NCBI RefSeq assembly: GCF_029760895.1
Contig: NZ_CP121679.1
Span: 1,860,001 to 1,924,000, forward strand
Direction: 5' to 3'
Source of the DNA: Ancylobacter sp. WKF20
Lineage (GTDB): Bacteria > Pseudomonadota > Alphaproteobacteria > Rhizobiales > Xanthobacteraceae
Length of the DNA stretch: 64,000 nucleotides
Below, in pieces: positions 1-8,215 of this stretch. A model generated the notes under the pieces. The model did no database searches, was not told where the DNA came from, and worked only from the letters and a program-made list of their open reading frames with translations. Position numbers and translations under genes: made by a program. Position 1 is the first letter of the stretch; every line of letters begins with the position of its first letter.

Positions 1-781
1 AGAGATAGTTGATGTGCAGGGTCTGATCGGTGCCGAGACCGAAGCCGACATCGCCCATGAAGCCGTAGCGGTTCGATTCGACGTTGTCGCGGTCGGCGAC
101 ATCCTGCTCGTTCACCATGCCGACGATGCGCACGGCGGTGGTGGAATCGATCTGCTTGTTGACGTCAAACACGCCGCGATAGAGCGGGCCGGTGCCGAAC
201 TGACCCTCGACATCATACTTGTCGCCGAGATGCGCCGCCTTCAGCGTCGAGTTGATGGCGCCGCCGGTGGTGCCGAGACCGAAGGCTTCCGAGCTGGAGC
301 CCTTGAACACTTCGACGCTCTCATAGGCGAAGCTGTCGCGGACATAGACGCCGAAGTCGCGCAGGCCGTTGATGAAGATGTCGCCCTTGGCCTGGAAGCC
401 ACGGATGCGGAACTGGTCGCCATTCATGCCGCCGCCGCCCTCGCCGATGCCGGCGGTGACGCCCGGAACGTTGCGCAGCGCCTGTTCGAGCGTGGTGACG
501 CCCTGCTGCTGCATCGTCTCCTGGGTGATGACGTTCACGATCTGGGGCGTGTCCTGGATCGTGCCGGGCAGGCGGCTGAGGCCGGTGGACGCCTCCAGCG
601 TGTTGGCGGGAGAGCCCTCGTCCTCGACCGTGACGGTCGGCAGTTCTTCACCGGAGGCGGGCGTGGTCGCCGCCTGCTGCGCGGCGGCGCCGAACAGCGG
701 AACCGCCGTCATGGTCGCGGCCATGCCAGCGGCCAGCGCGGCGTTTGGTGCAACGGAACGGAGCGTTCTCAAGGTCTTCAT
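1..781 (-). CDS. TonB-dependent siderophore receptor, N-terminal part (runs off the left edge)
   Basis: Outer-membrane receptor for ferric siderophores, probably of the catecholate Fiu/CirA-like group. Visible from the ATG at 781: a signal peptide with an AAQQA-type cleavage region, a short linker, then a plug domain with the typical order TPQIVNVITQE, LRNVPGV, FRIRGF, VEVFKGSSSEAFG and GGAINS. There is no STN domain, so surface signalling is unlikely, unlike the second receptor at 35.6-38.0 kb. The start has AAGGGG upstream. Only about 260 residues of plug and first barrel strands are inside the window; the rest lies to the left. A divergent Sel1-repeat gene follows on the other strand. The family is certain, the ligand is inferred. 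Confidence 0.92.
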   Translation of the reverse strand, partial: MKTLRTLRSVAPNAALAAGMAATMTAVPLFGAAAQQAATTPASGEELPTVTVEDEGSPANTLEASTGLSRLPGTIQDTPQIVNVITQETMQQQGVTTLEQALRNVPGVTAGIGEGGGGMNGDQFRIRGFQAKGDIFINGLRDFGVYVRDSFAYESVEVFKGSSSEAFGLGTTGGAINSTLKAAHLGDKYDVEGQFGTGPLYRGVFDVNKQIDSTTAVRIVGMVNEQDVADRDNVESNRYGFMGDVGFGLGTDQTLHINYL

Positions 782-906
782 GGTTCCCCAACCCCTTAAT
801 TATGTATTTTCGTCTCATAACTTTCATCCTCAGTAGCTTCAAACAGTATGTTTTTGAGTGCTTCCAACTTTGCTGGAGTCTGACCGGCAAAAACCCTTCT
901 TTGGAA

Positions 907-921
907 TTCTTAAAATAAGAA
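907..921. promoter_or_regulatory. Candidate operator between TonB receptor and Sel1 gene
   Basis: A perfect palindrome TTCTTA-AAA-TAAGAA sits about 125 bp upstream of the receptor start in an AT-rich stretch of the divergent intergenic region. Iron-responsive regulators of alphaproteobacteria (Irr, RirA, Fur/Mur) bind AT-rich dyads upstream of such receptors, but this sequence does not clearly match one consensus, so the assignment is tentative. Confidence 0.3.
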
Positions 922-1036
922 ACTAGACATTCTCTCTTGCGAATGGGTCAAAGCTGTCCTTATGGAATCCACGAGAAATCGGGCGTTCTTCTCATTCAGC
1001 ACGGCGCCAACCACCCCGGACCGAACGGACCAACCC

Positions 1037-2014
1037 ATGCGCGAGCGGTGGATTTCCTACGCGGAGCTCAAGCGATTAGGCCCGGATGTGTTGCGCGCGC
1101 GCATCAGTCAGGGGCCGGAGGACGCCGCCCGCTGGGTCGAGGCCGGAGCGCTGAACGGGCTGGTCAACGCCCAGCTCGCCTTCGGCCAGATGCTGGTCGA
1201 CGGCCATGGCGTGCCGCGCGACCCGGTGGCGGGGCTGCGCTGGTTCGCCATCGCCGCCGCGTCGGGCAGCGCGGAGGGAATCAACATGGTCGGGCGTTGC
1301 CATGAGCTCGGCTGGGGCGTGCCGGCCGACGCCACGGAGGCCGCACGCCATTACCGCGCCGCCGCCGAGAAGGGCGACGCGTGGGCGCCGTTCAACCTCG
1401 CCACCCTGCTGCTCGACGGAAAAGGCGTGCCCGCCGACCGGAAGGAAGCGCTGGCCTGGTATGTCTGCGCCGCCCGCCGCGGCAACGCCAAGGCGATGAC
1501 CCTCATCGGACGCTATCTCGAACAGGGCTGGGACCGCCCCGCCCGCCCCGAAGCGGCGCTGCGCTGGTATCGCCGCGGCGCGGAAGGCGGCGATTATCGC
1601 GGCCAGTTCGACTATGCGCGCCTGCTGCTGGAGCGCACCGGCGATCTCGGCGCCGCGCTGCCCTGGTTCGCGCGGGCCGTGGAGAACGGCGTTCCCGCCT
1701 TCTGCCGCAACATAGGCGCGGGCTTGCGCGAAACCGATGTCCTTCCGCTCCAGCGCGTCGCCCGGCAGGCCCTTGAGAAAGCGGCCACCAGCGGCGAGCC
1801 GGCGGATCTGCGCGCCTTTGCCGCCGCGCTCGCGCAGGGGCTGGGCGCGCCGCCCGATCCCGAAGCAGCCCAGCAATGGTTCGCCCGTGCCCGCGAGATC
1901 GAAGCGGCGGCGCCGCTTTCGCCGCTCCCGAGTCGGGCAAGCGTCCGGCACTCGTTTCTGCAGAAATTGCGGCGCCGGCTGTTTCTCTGGCGTTACGCCC
2001 TCAGCGCACGCTGA
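1037..2014 (+). CDS. Sel1-repeat (SLR/TPR-like) protein
   Basis: A 325-aa soluble protein built of Sel1-like repeats of about 36 residues, seen as repeated A-x-x-x-L/W-x-x-x-A-A-x-x-G-x-x-x-A units (for example GLRWFAIAAASGSAEG, AARHYRAAAEKGDAWA, ALAWYVCAARRGNAKA, ALRWYRRGAEGGDYRG). The ATG at 1037 (MRERWISYAEL) is preferred over the in-frame ATG at 962 because the repeat-like region starts there and the extra 25 residues look non-coding. Sel1 genes are often found beside Fiu-type TonB receptors, where their role is unknown. Here the two are divergent. It is likely a protein-interaction adaptor; no catalytic motif is seen. Confidence 0.85.
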   Translation: MRERWISYAELKRLGPDVLRARISQGPEDAARWVEAGALNGLVNAQLAFGQMLVDGHGVPRDPVAGLRWFAIAAASGSAEGINMVGRCHELGWGVPADATEAARHYRAAAEKGDAWAPFNLATLLLDGKGVPADRKEALAWYVCAARRGNAKAMTLIGRYLEQGWDRPARPEAALRWYRRGAEGGDYRGQFDYARLLLERTGDLGAALPWFARAVENGVPAFCRNIGAGLRETDVLPLQRVARQALEKAATSGEPADLRAFAAALAQGLGAPPDPEAAQQWFARAREIEAAAPLSPLPSRASVRHSFLQKLRRRLFLWRYALSAR

Positions 2015-2064
2015 ACTGGGCGCACCCCGCGCCGTGCCCCGAGGCGGCGCAACGGCCCGAGCTT

Positions 2065-2460
2065 TCAGCTCCGGCTGTTGGCCCAGGCCCGCACCTCGCT
2101 GACGAAGTGCCGGAAGTCCCAGAAGGCCGCGCCCAGCAGCACCGCCGGAACCAGAGCGAGCAGGAATGCCGCTCCTTCCGACCAGTCGATAGGGCCGCGC
2201 GCGAAATCATAGGCGGTGTAGGCGGCGAAGAGCGTCACCAGCGCGGCAATGCCGAAATAGGCGAGGCGATCGAGCCGGGTGACGATCAGCGCAATCAGCA
2301 GGGCGACCGCGATGCCGATCAGCGCCGCCCATCCCCAGCCGAGCGAAAACAACGTCGCCATCCAGCGACCGGCGGCGGATGACACCATGATGAGAGCAAT
2401 CAGCACCAGAATGCCGGCGCGTAGCCGGATGATGGGGAACTTCGCGCCCGTATCCGCCAT
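2065..2460 (-). CDS. Small multi-pass membrane protein, function unknown
   Basis: A 131-aa protein with four hydrophobic segments (approximately residues 12-32, 38-60, 68-85 and 97-113) and a short hydrophilic tail. I do not recognise the family. It converges with the Sel1 gene and is divergent from the lipid kinase gene, so it is probably its own transcription unit. Confidence 0.7.
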   Translation of the reverse strand: MADTGAKFPIIRLRAGILVLIALIMVSSAAGRWMATLFSLGWGWAALIGIAVALLIALIVTRLDRLAYFGIAALVTLFAAYTAYDFARGPIDWSEGAAFLLALVPAVLLGAAFWDFRHFVSEVRAWANSRS

Positions 2461-2571
2461 TGTGCCTTGTCTCCCGCCGGCATTATGCCGGAATCAGTGC
2501 CTCATCCTCGCACCGTCCGCAATCCGCTCCATATACGTGTCGCCCCTTTTCTCTCCGCCGGAACCCCCAAC

Positions 2572-3531
2572 ATGCCGCCCACCGCCCGCGTGATCGACGC
2601 CGATGCCGACCCCGCCCCGGCGGCACCCACGCTGAAGCACGTTCTGGTTCTGCTGAACGCGCGGGCGGGAACGCTGCTCGACAGGGGCGGCGAAGAGGTA
2701 CGCAAGCTCGTCGAGCGTGAGCTCGGCAAGGAGGGCCGCACGCTCGACGTTCACCTGCTCAGCGGCAAGAACCTGCTGCGCGCCATCCGCGGGTCCGGCC
2801 GGGGCGAACACGACACGGTAATCGTCGGCGGGGGCGATGGCAGCGTCAGCCTCGCGGTCACCAGCCTCGATGGCTCGGACAAGACGCTCGGCATCCTGCC
2901 GCTCGGCACGCTCAACCTGCTGGCGCACGACATTGGCATGCCGATGGAACTGGAAGCGGCCCTTTCCGCGCTCGATGAGGCGCAGCCCGCCACGGTGGAT
3001 CTCGCCACGCTCAACGGCAAGCTGTTCCACACCATTTCCGGCATGGGCTTCTTCAGCCAGATGGCGCGGGCCCGCGAGGCGGCCCGCAAGCTGAAGCTCT
3101 GGCGCTTCTTCGCGGTGGCGCTGGCGGCGTTCTATGCCATTCGCCGCTCTGGCCGCATGGAGCTCGACATCACCATCGACGGCACGAGCCACAGCTACAG
3201 TGCGTTCGCGGCGCTGGTGTCGGTGAACCGCTTTACCGGGCCGGGCTGGCGCCGGGCGCGGCTGGACGAGGGACTGCTGGAGATCCACATCGCCGAGGAT
3301 CGCGGCGCCCTCGCCCTGCTCAAGGCGGGCGCCGACATGGTGACGGACAATTGGCGCGACAATCCCGGCATCGTCAGCCTGTCCGGCCGCACCATCACCG
3401 TCACCCGCCACAACCGCTCGCGCTCCTGGGTCTCCACGGACGGGGAACTGGATCGCGAGAAGATGCCGCTGGACTACAAGATCAACCCTGCCGCGCTGCG
3501 GCTGCTGATGCCGCCGCGCGCCAGCACCTGA
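2572..3531 (+). CDS. Diacylglycerol/lipid kinase family protein (YegS-like)
   Basis: A 319-aa member of the DAGK catalytic family, which phosphorylates diacylglycerol or another lipid alcohol with ATP at the inner membrane. Visible motifs: LLNARAGT near the N-terminus, the nucleotide-binding GGGDGSVS, then LPLGTLNLLAHDIGMP, all diagnostic for the DagK/YegS/sphingosine kinase fold. The C-terminal half has the beta-sandwich substrate domain ending DREKMPLDYKINPAALRLL. The ATG at 2572 (MPPTARVIDAD) is chosen; an in-frame ATG 105 bp upstream would add an arginine-rich tail unlike the family. Substrate not predictable from sequence. Confidence 0.88.
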   Translation: MPPTARVIDADADPAPAAPTLKHVLVLLNARAGTLLDRGGEEVRKLVERELGKEGRTLDVHLLSGKNLLRAIRGSGRGEHDTVIVGGGDGSVSLAVTSLDGSDKTLGILPLGTLNLLAHDIGMPMELEAALSALDEAQPATVDLATLNGKLFHTISGMGFFSQMARAREAARKLKLWRFFAVALAAFYAIRRSGRMELDITIDGTSHSYSAFAALVSVNRFTGPGWRRARLDEGLLEIHIAEDRGALALLKAGADMVTDNWRDNPGIVSLSGRTITVTRHNRSRSWVSTDGELDREKMPLDYKINPAALRLLMPPRAST

Positions 3532-3559
3532 GCGGGGTCCGCCCCGGCCGTCCGCGCGC

Positions 3560-4285
3560 TCAGCGTGGCTCGATCTCGTAGGTCACGTTCACGCTCGCGC
3601 GGATCTCGCTTTCGCCCGCCTCGACCGGCACGGCCTCCGCCTTCATCATCGCCGGCGCCGCCATCAGGCGCGGCATGGGCGGGGCGCTGGTGCCGTTGCT
3701 GGTGATGGACAGCACGCGCACCAGCCGCACGCCGGCCGCCGCGGCGATGGCGTCGGCCTGCTGGCGCGCCTCTTTCACCGCCGCCACGCGCGCGGCGTCC
3801 TGCAGCTTGGCGGGCTCGGCGATATCGAACGAGATGTCACCGATCTGGTTGGCGCCGCTAGTGACCACCTTGTCGAGCAGGTCGCCGAGGCGGGCGAGAT
3901 CGCGCACCCGCACGGTCACGGTGTTGCGCACCTCATAGCCATTGATCTGCGGCGCATCCGGGCTGTCCTTCTTCGGCGGCGCGTAGCGCGGCTGCACCGA
4001 GAAGCCGGAGGTGGCGATGTCGCGCGCCTCGATGCCAGTCTCCTTGATGGCGGCGACCATCGCGGCGACCGCCCGCGTATTGGCATCCAGCGCCTCGCGC
4101 GCGGTCTTCGCTTCGCTCACCACACCGCTGGAGAAGCTCGCCATATCCGGCACCGCGCGCGAGACGCCCTCGCCGGTGACGGTCAGGACCGGACGGCGCG
4201 GCGACGGCGGCAGTTCCTGCGCGATGGCCGGCAGGAGACCGGCGAGCAGCGCGACGGCGCAGAACGGGGCGCGGGACAGACGCAT
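3560..4285 (-). CDS. SIMPL (DUF541) domain periplasmic protein
   Basis: A 241-aa exported protein with a signal peptide ending AIAQE (about residue 22), followed by a SIMPL/DUF541 domain: LTVTGEGVSRAVPDMA, then the long helix AREALDANTRAVAAMVAAIK, TSGFSVQPRY, GYEVRNTVTVRVRDLARLG and KEARQQADAIAAAAG. Members of this family (YggE, BP26/OMP28) form periplasmic oligomers linked to oxidative-stress tolerance in a few species; the mechanism is unsettled. It converges with the lipid kinase gene with 28 bp between the stops. Confidence 0.88.
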   Translation of the reverse strand: MRLSRAPFCAVALLAGLLPAIAQELPPSPRRPVLTVTGEGVSRAVPDMASFSSGVVSEAKTAREALDANTRAVAAMVAAIKETGIEARDIATSGFSVQPRYAPPKKDSPDAPQINGYEVRNTVTVRVRDLARLGDLLDKVVTSGANQIGDISFDIAEPAKLQDAARVAAVKEARQQADAIAAAAGVRLVRVLSITSNGTSAPPMPRLMAAPAMMKAEAVPVEAGESEIRASVNVTYEIEPR

Positions 4286-4761
4286 AGAATACCCTCACGG
4301 AAGCAGCCGCTCACCATGACCAAGCGGCAGCGCGACTGCACCGCGCGAAGGCGGCGCCATTACGGCAGACCCGCGCAAGAACGGCGCGGACGCGCGCTTT
4401 CCGAGCAGCGACGATCTGGGTGAAGCGGTTTCGACGAAATATTTCGTAAGAATTTTCAAATTCGTCCGCAGCCGAGCGTGGGATCCCTCCAAGAACATGG
4501 TCGAGATTGGGCACCGCAGCGCTGCCTTGCGTAAGGGACCAGCAGCAAATTCATCGCAACAAAGGCCAAACCGTAACAGAACACCGCCAGGGCGCCCTTC
4601 AGGGTGACTGGATACCGATATTCGAAATTGCAACAACAGACAGCACCACAACTAGTGATACCAGAAATATCTGCCGTATATAATAGGAATCGAAATATTT
4701 TGCGACTCACAGAGTCATATGTGATACTTGTTTACTCAGTAAGCCGTATATGAACGACTAA
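4286..4761. other. AT-rich intergenic stretch without a supported gene
   Basis: 476 bp whose base composition drops sharply toward AT from about 4430 onward. Short open frames on both strands have no recognisable domain and poor starts. A leftward frame at 4456-4710 includes one hydrophobic segment (GALAVFCYGLAFVAMNLLLV) and could be a decayed membrane protein. The composition suggests transferred DNA joined to the next two small genes. Confidence 0.4.
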
Positions 4762-4968
4762 ATGATATCTAAAGCACGGAAATGCAATATGGGATTGTAT
4801 TATGTACTTGCTGCCTTCTTTGTTGGATCATTTGTCGGCTTCTTTATTGGTGGATTCTCAGCGGGATCAAGAATCCTAAACATGTATGACGAGATAGCCG
4901 AACTTAAGTCTCGGATAATTTATCTCGAAAACGATACCCAGAGTGACGTTTCAACACAGACACGATAG
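4762..4968 (+). CDS. Small single-span membrane protein with coiled-coil tail
   Basis: 68 aa, or 59 aa if the second ATG at 4789 (MGLYYVLAAFF) is used. One glycine-rich transmembrane segment (YVLAAFFVGSFVGFFIGGF) is followed by a short amphipathic heptad-like tail (MYDEIAELKSRIIYLEND) suggesting self-association. It ends 4 bp before an XRE-regulator gene on the same strand and lies in AT-rich DNA. The pairing of a small membrane protein with an HTH protein resembles regulator/toxin-like or phage-derived modules, but no specific family is recognised. Confidence 0.55.
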   Translation: MISKARKCNMGLYYVLAAFFVGSFVGFFIGGFSAGSRILNMYDEIAELKSRIIYLENDTQSDVSTQTR

Positions 4969-4972
4969 GGCC

Positions 4973-5230
4973 ATGAAAGCAGATGAACTCGTCATCCTGA
5001 GACACAAATGGCAACTGACTCAGGAAGAACTTGCGCGGCGCTTGGGATTGGGACGGCGTGCCCTCATAGAACTGGAGATGGGACGGCGCCCTATCAGGAG
5101 ATCGCATGTATTGGCACTGGAGCGGATCAGTCTGGACATGACCATCATCCACAATGACATGACCATGCTGATGCCCAACGTTCGCTACGCGGTGAACTAC
5201 GTTGCTTCGGAACCTGAAGCACACCGCTAA
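4973..5230 (+). CDS. XRE-family HTH protein
   Basis: 85 aa. The HTH is clear: LRHKWQLTQEELARRLGLGRRALIELEMGRRPIRRSH, residues about 7-45, in the standard XRE arrangement. The ATG at 4973 follows AGGG in the preceding gene's last codons. The rest is short and has no sensor domain, so it is probably a small DNA-binding repressor. It lies directly downstream of a small membrane protein gene and directly upstream of a perfect palindrome at 5238-5258 that may be its operator. Confidence 0.75.
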   Translation: MKADELVILRHKWQLTQEELARRLGLGRRALIELEMGRRPIRRSHVLALERISLDMTIIHNDMTMLMPNVRYAVNYVASEPEAHR

Positions 5231-5237
5231 CAGCTGC

Positions 5238-5258
5238 TCAGTGCATAAAATGCACTGA
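5238..5258. promoter_or_regulatory. Perfect palindrome after the XRE gene (operator or hairpin)
   Basis: Nine-base arms TCAGTGCAT and ATGCACTGA around a central AAA, eight bases after the XRE stop codon. No U-tract follows, so a rho-independent terminator is unlikely. TTGACC follows at about 5264. The dyad looks like a regulator site for the neighbouring XRE protein. Confidence 0.4.
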
Positions 5259-5596
5259 TGTATTGACCAAATAATCCTGATGCCCCCGTTCGGTGATGCG
5301 GGCCCGACGGGAGCCTTACAGGGGGAATGGCGAGGCGTGGGACCGAGGTGTCGGCCACGCGGTCTCCCTTTGCAACGACAGATCGACGGTACAGCGGACG
5401 GCGCCCTCGCCACCGATCGATCTCGCATGCCCTCCGCTACGACAGGTTCACACAAGTTAGGCCAGGCATATCGGTAGTCGCGGCAAGCCGAAACGCGGCC
5501 AACGCCGCGGGGCGAACCGCAATCCTAGCCTCGGTCGGAACAATTACTTCCAATTTGAACACAACTCCACGTAGGCAACGGGACTACACAACTATC
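5259..5596. other. Intergenic leader before the ClpP-like secreted protein gene
   Basis: About 340 bp with no convincing gene. An open frame continuous with the downstream gene begins at 5327, but its 90 extra residues are arginine-rich and lie before an obvious signal peptide, so I treat it as untranslated. Confidence 0.45.
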
Positions 5597-6133
5597 ATGA
5601 AGCACATCATCATCGCTCTCCTCCTGAGCCTTGGCATGGCTCTTCCGGCTTCCGCCCAGTATTACGGTGGCGCCAGCTGGGGTGACTGGAACATGATTCC
5701 GCAGCGCTCCAATGGCGACCAGGTTTTCAATCAGGCCAGCCAGTCCGGCGCTCTGGAGATCTGGCATCACAAGGGCGGCACCGAGCTCGACAGCATGCAG
5801 CTCCGCGCGTCCATCGGGAAGCGTCAGGTCGAACTGACCGGCGTGTGCGAATCGGGCTGCGGCCTCGTCGTGCTCTCTCTGCCCAAGAATCAGGTCTGCA
5901 TTGGTCGTTCGGCCGAGATCGCGCTCCACGCCACCCGTCCGGTGGACGGTCTGCGCGGTGACAAGGCCGCCTGGGCGCTCGCCGACTCCCAGACCCGCGC
6001 CAACTACGCCTCGCTGCCCGGCTGGGCGCGTGAGAAGGCGCGTGCTGCCTTCGCGCCGCAGTCTCGCGACTGGGTGGTCTTCTCCCGCGGCGAGCTGATC
6101 GCTGCCGGCTACAAGCCCTGCAGCGGCAAGTGA
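5597..6133 (+). CDS. Secreted protein resembling the periplasmic ClpP-like (COG3904) family
   Basis: 178 aa with a strong signal peptide (MKHIIIALLLSLGMALPASAQ). The central block GVCESGCGLVVLSLPKNQVCIGRSAEIALHA matches the pattern of periplasmic ClpP-like proteins, in which a Ser/Cys-containing turn is followed by a vCv-x-x-x-A-x-l-x-f-H-x strand. The usual S-A-C is S-G-C here. Four cysteines could form disulfides. No complete Ser-His-Asp triad is obvious, so catalysis is uncertain. A terminator-like hairpin lies between it and the convergent dehydrogenase gene. Confidence 0.65.
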   Translation: MKHIIIALLLSLGMALPASAQYYGGASWGDWNMIPQRSNGDQVFNQASQSGALEIWHHKGGTELDSMQLRASIGKRQVELTGVCESGCGLVVLSLPKNQVCIGRSAEIALHATRPVDGLRGDKAAWALADSQTRANYASLPGWAREKARAAFAPQSRDWVVFSRGELIAAGYKPCSGK

Positions 6134-6284
6134 ACTAGCCTCGCGCCATCATCGAAAGGCGCGACGCTTTCCTAACGGGCCGGCCGCCCTCCCCTTCATG
6201 GCGGTCCTGTCTCTCCTGACTTCCGCGGCATCCTCCCGCCGCGGCCGTCTGAACCGCCGCCCCCTGCGGTTCGGGCACCACTTG

Positions 6285-6324
6285 CGCCGGCACCCGGTTC
6301 GACTGGGGGCCGGCGTCACTTTTT
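6285..6324 (+). terminator. Candidate rho-independent terminator
   Basis: Arms CGCCGGC (6285-6291) and GCCGGCG (6309-6315), then TCACTTTTT ending at 6324. It lies between the secreted-protein gene and the convergent dehydrogenase gene. Confidence 0.5.
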
Positions 6325-6332
6325 GCGGGACC

Positions 6333-7655
6333 TCAGGCCGGGGTCACCCGCCAGATGCAGTCGCCGACATCGTCGACCACCAAGAGCCCGCCGCGCTTGT
6401 CCACCAGCACTCCGACCGGCCGGCCGAGTGCCTTCCCGTCCACGCGGAAGTCGCCGAGAATCTCTTCCGGCGGACCCGCTGGCTTCCCATCCGCGAAGGG
6501 CACGAAGATCACCCGGTAGCCCGAGGGCGGGTTGCGGTTCCACGATCCGTGCTGGCCAATGAACACACCATTGCGGAAGCGCGCGCCGAAGCGGTCATCA
6601 TCGACGAAGGTGAGGCCGAGCGAGGCGGTGTGGCAGCCCAGCGCATAGTCCGGCTTCAGCGCCTTGGCGACGAGATCGGGCCGCTGCGGCGTCACGCGCT
6701 CATCGACGATCTGCCCCCAATAGCTGTAGGGCCAGCCATAGAAGGCGCCGTCCTTCACCGAGGTCATGTAGTCGGGCACCAGATCGTCGCCGATCTCGTC
6801 GCGCTCGTTCACGCTGGTCCAGAGCTCGCCCGTCACCGGGTTCCAGTCCATGCCGACGGGGTTGCGCAGGCCGCCCGCGAAGATGCGTACTGATCCGGTG
6901 GCGATGTCCACTTCGAGGATGGCCGCGCGGTTCTCCTCCTCATGCATGCCGAACTCGCCGACATTGGAATTGGAGCCGACACCGACATAGAGCTTGGTGC
7001 CCGCCTTGTTGGCGACCATGCTCTTGGTCCAGTGGTGGTTGCGCCCCGTCGGCAGGTCGCAGATCTTCACCGGCGCGGCGGTGATGCGCGTCGCGCCCGG
7101 CTCGTAGGGGAAGCGCACCACGCTGTCGGCATTGGCGACATAGAACTGGTCGCCGATCAGCACCATGCCGAAGGGCGAGGTGAGGTTCTCGAGGAAGGGC
7201 GTGCGGATCTCCGCCACACCATCTCCGTCGGCGTCGCGCAACAGGGTGATGCGGTTCGCGCTCGCCACGCCGGAGCCCGCGCGGACCAGCACGAAACCCA
7301 TGGCCCACCAGCGCAGGCTGAACAGGTTCTTCGGCGTCGGCGGCGCGGCGGTCTCGGCCACCAGAATATCGCCGTTGGGCAGTTCATAGACCCAGCGCGG
7401 ATGCTCGAAATTCTCGGCGAAAGCCTTCACCGTGAAGCCCGGCGCCGGGCGCGGCGTGCGGCCCTTGGGCCAGCCGACCGCCGGGGCGATCTTCATGATG
7501 GGAATGAGCGTCGGCTTGGGTTTGGGCAGATTGGGCGCGTCGCCATAGCCGGCGTTTTCCTCCAGCACCGGCGCACGGCGCAGATCGGTGAGGAAATGCG
7601 CGACCCCGGTGACGCAGGCACCGAGAAAGCCGCTGATCTTGACGTAATTGGCCAT
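6333..7655 (-). CDS. PQQ-type glucose/sorbosone dehydrogenase-like beta-propeller protein
   Basis: 440 aa. The C-terminal three quarters form a GSDH (sGDH/L-sorbosone dehydrogenase) beta-propeller: HPRWVYELPNGDILVAE, NRITLLRDADGDGVAE, LTSPFGMVLIGDQFYVANADS, VGVGSNSNVGEFG, GGLRNPVGMDWNPVTGELW, NERDEIGDDLVPDY and GQHGSWNRNPPSGYRV. These carry the histidine/arginine positions that hold PQQ in the family. The N-terminus has a weak hydrophobic stretch (ISGFLGACVTGVAHFL) and no clear cleavage site. The ATG at 7655 has AGGTGGAG upstream. It probably oxidises a sugar in the periplasm; substrate unknown. Confidence 0.85.
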   Translation of the reverse strand: MANYVKISGFLGACVTGVAHFLTDLRRAPVLEENAGYGDAPNLPKPKPTLIPIMKIAPAVGWPKGRTPRPAPGFTVKAFAENFEHPRWVYELPNGDILVAETAAPPTPKNLFSLRWWAMGFVLVRAGSGVASANRITLLRDADGDGVAEIRTPFLENLTSPFGMVLIGDQFYVANADSVVRFPYEPGATRITAAPVKICDLPTGRNHHWTKSMVANKAGTKLYVGVGSNSNVGEFGMHEEENRAAILEVDIATGSVRIFAGGLRNPVGMDWNPVTGELWTSVNERDEIGDDLVPDYMTSVKDGAFYGWPYSYWGQIVDERVTPQRPDLVAKALKPDYALGCHTASLGLTFVDDDRFGARFRNGVFIGQHGSWNRNPPSGYRVIFVPFADGKPAGPPEEILGDFRVDGKALGRPVGVLVDKRGGLLVVDDVGDCIWRVTPA

Positions 7656-7823
7656 GGTCGCTCCACCTGTCGGGATGCGCCATCTGAGCCAGACCATGGC
7701 GTGCGCGCAACTCCCCTTTGGTGGAGGGGGTGCACGCAGCGGGAGGTAATCGGGGGAAAACCGCAGGTGGATATCGGCCTCGCGCGCGTCAGGGCAGACG
7801 CGCGGCGAGGTCGACGCCGCCGT

Positions 7824-8129
7824 TCAGCCGCGCTTGCGGACGAACTCGGTGCGCAGCACCAGCCCCTTGATCGCCTCGTGGCGGCAATCGATCTCTTCCG
7901 GGTTATCGGTCAGGCGGATGGTCTTGATGACCGTGCCCTGCTTCAGGGTCTGTCCGGCGCCCTTCACCTTCAGATCCTTGATGAGGACCACCGAGTCGCC
8001 ATCGGCCAGCAGGTTGCCCGAGGCGTCCCGCACCTCGCGCGCCGCAGCGGCGGCCGCCTTCAGCTCGGAAGCCGGGCGCCACTCGCCGGTCGCCTCGTCA
8101 TAGACATAGTCATCATCATCGCCGGCCAT
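7824..8129 (-). CDS. PhnA/YjdM-type protein
   Basis: 101 aa, the C-terminal PhnA domain: DGDSVVLIKDLKVKGAGQTLKQGTV then DCRHEAIKGLVLRTEFVRK, an SH3-like barrel. The N-terminal zinc ribbon found in E. coli YjdM is missing; instead there is an acidic stretch and the sequence DEATGEWRPAS. Despite the old name (alkylphosphonate uptake) the family role is not established. It is a stand-alone gene between the dehydrogenase and ilvD. Confidence 0.85.
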   Translation of the reverse strand: MAGDDDDYVYDEATGEWRPASELKAAAAAAREVRDASGNLLADGDSVVLIKDLKVKGAGQTLKQGTVIKTIRLTDNPEEIDCRHEAIKGLVLRTEFVRKRG

Positions 8130-8215
8130 GGTCGCCTCTACGTTCGGGTGAAGGCTTCACAGCCGGAGGACCGGGCGGGGCTTTCCAGCTCCGCCCGGCA
8201 AGGATCATGTCCGTA

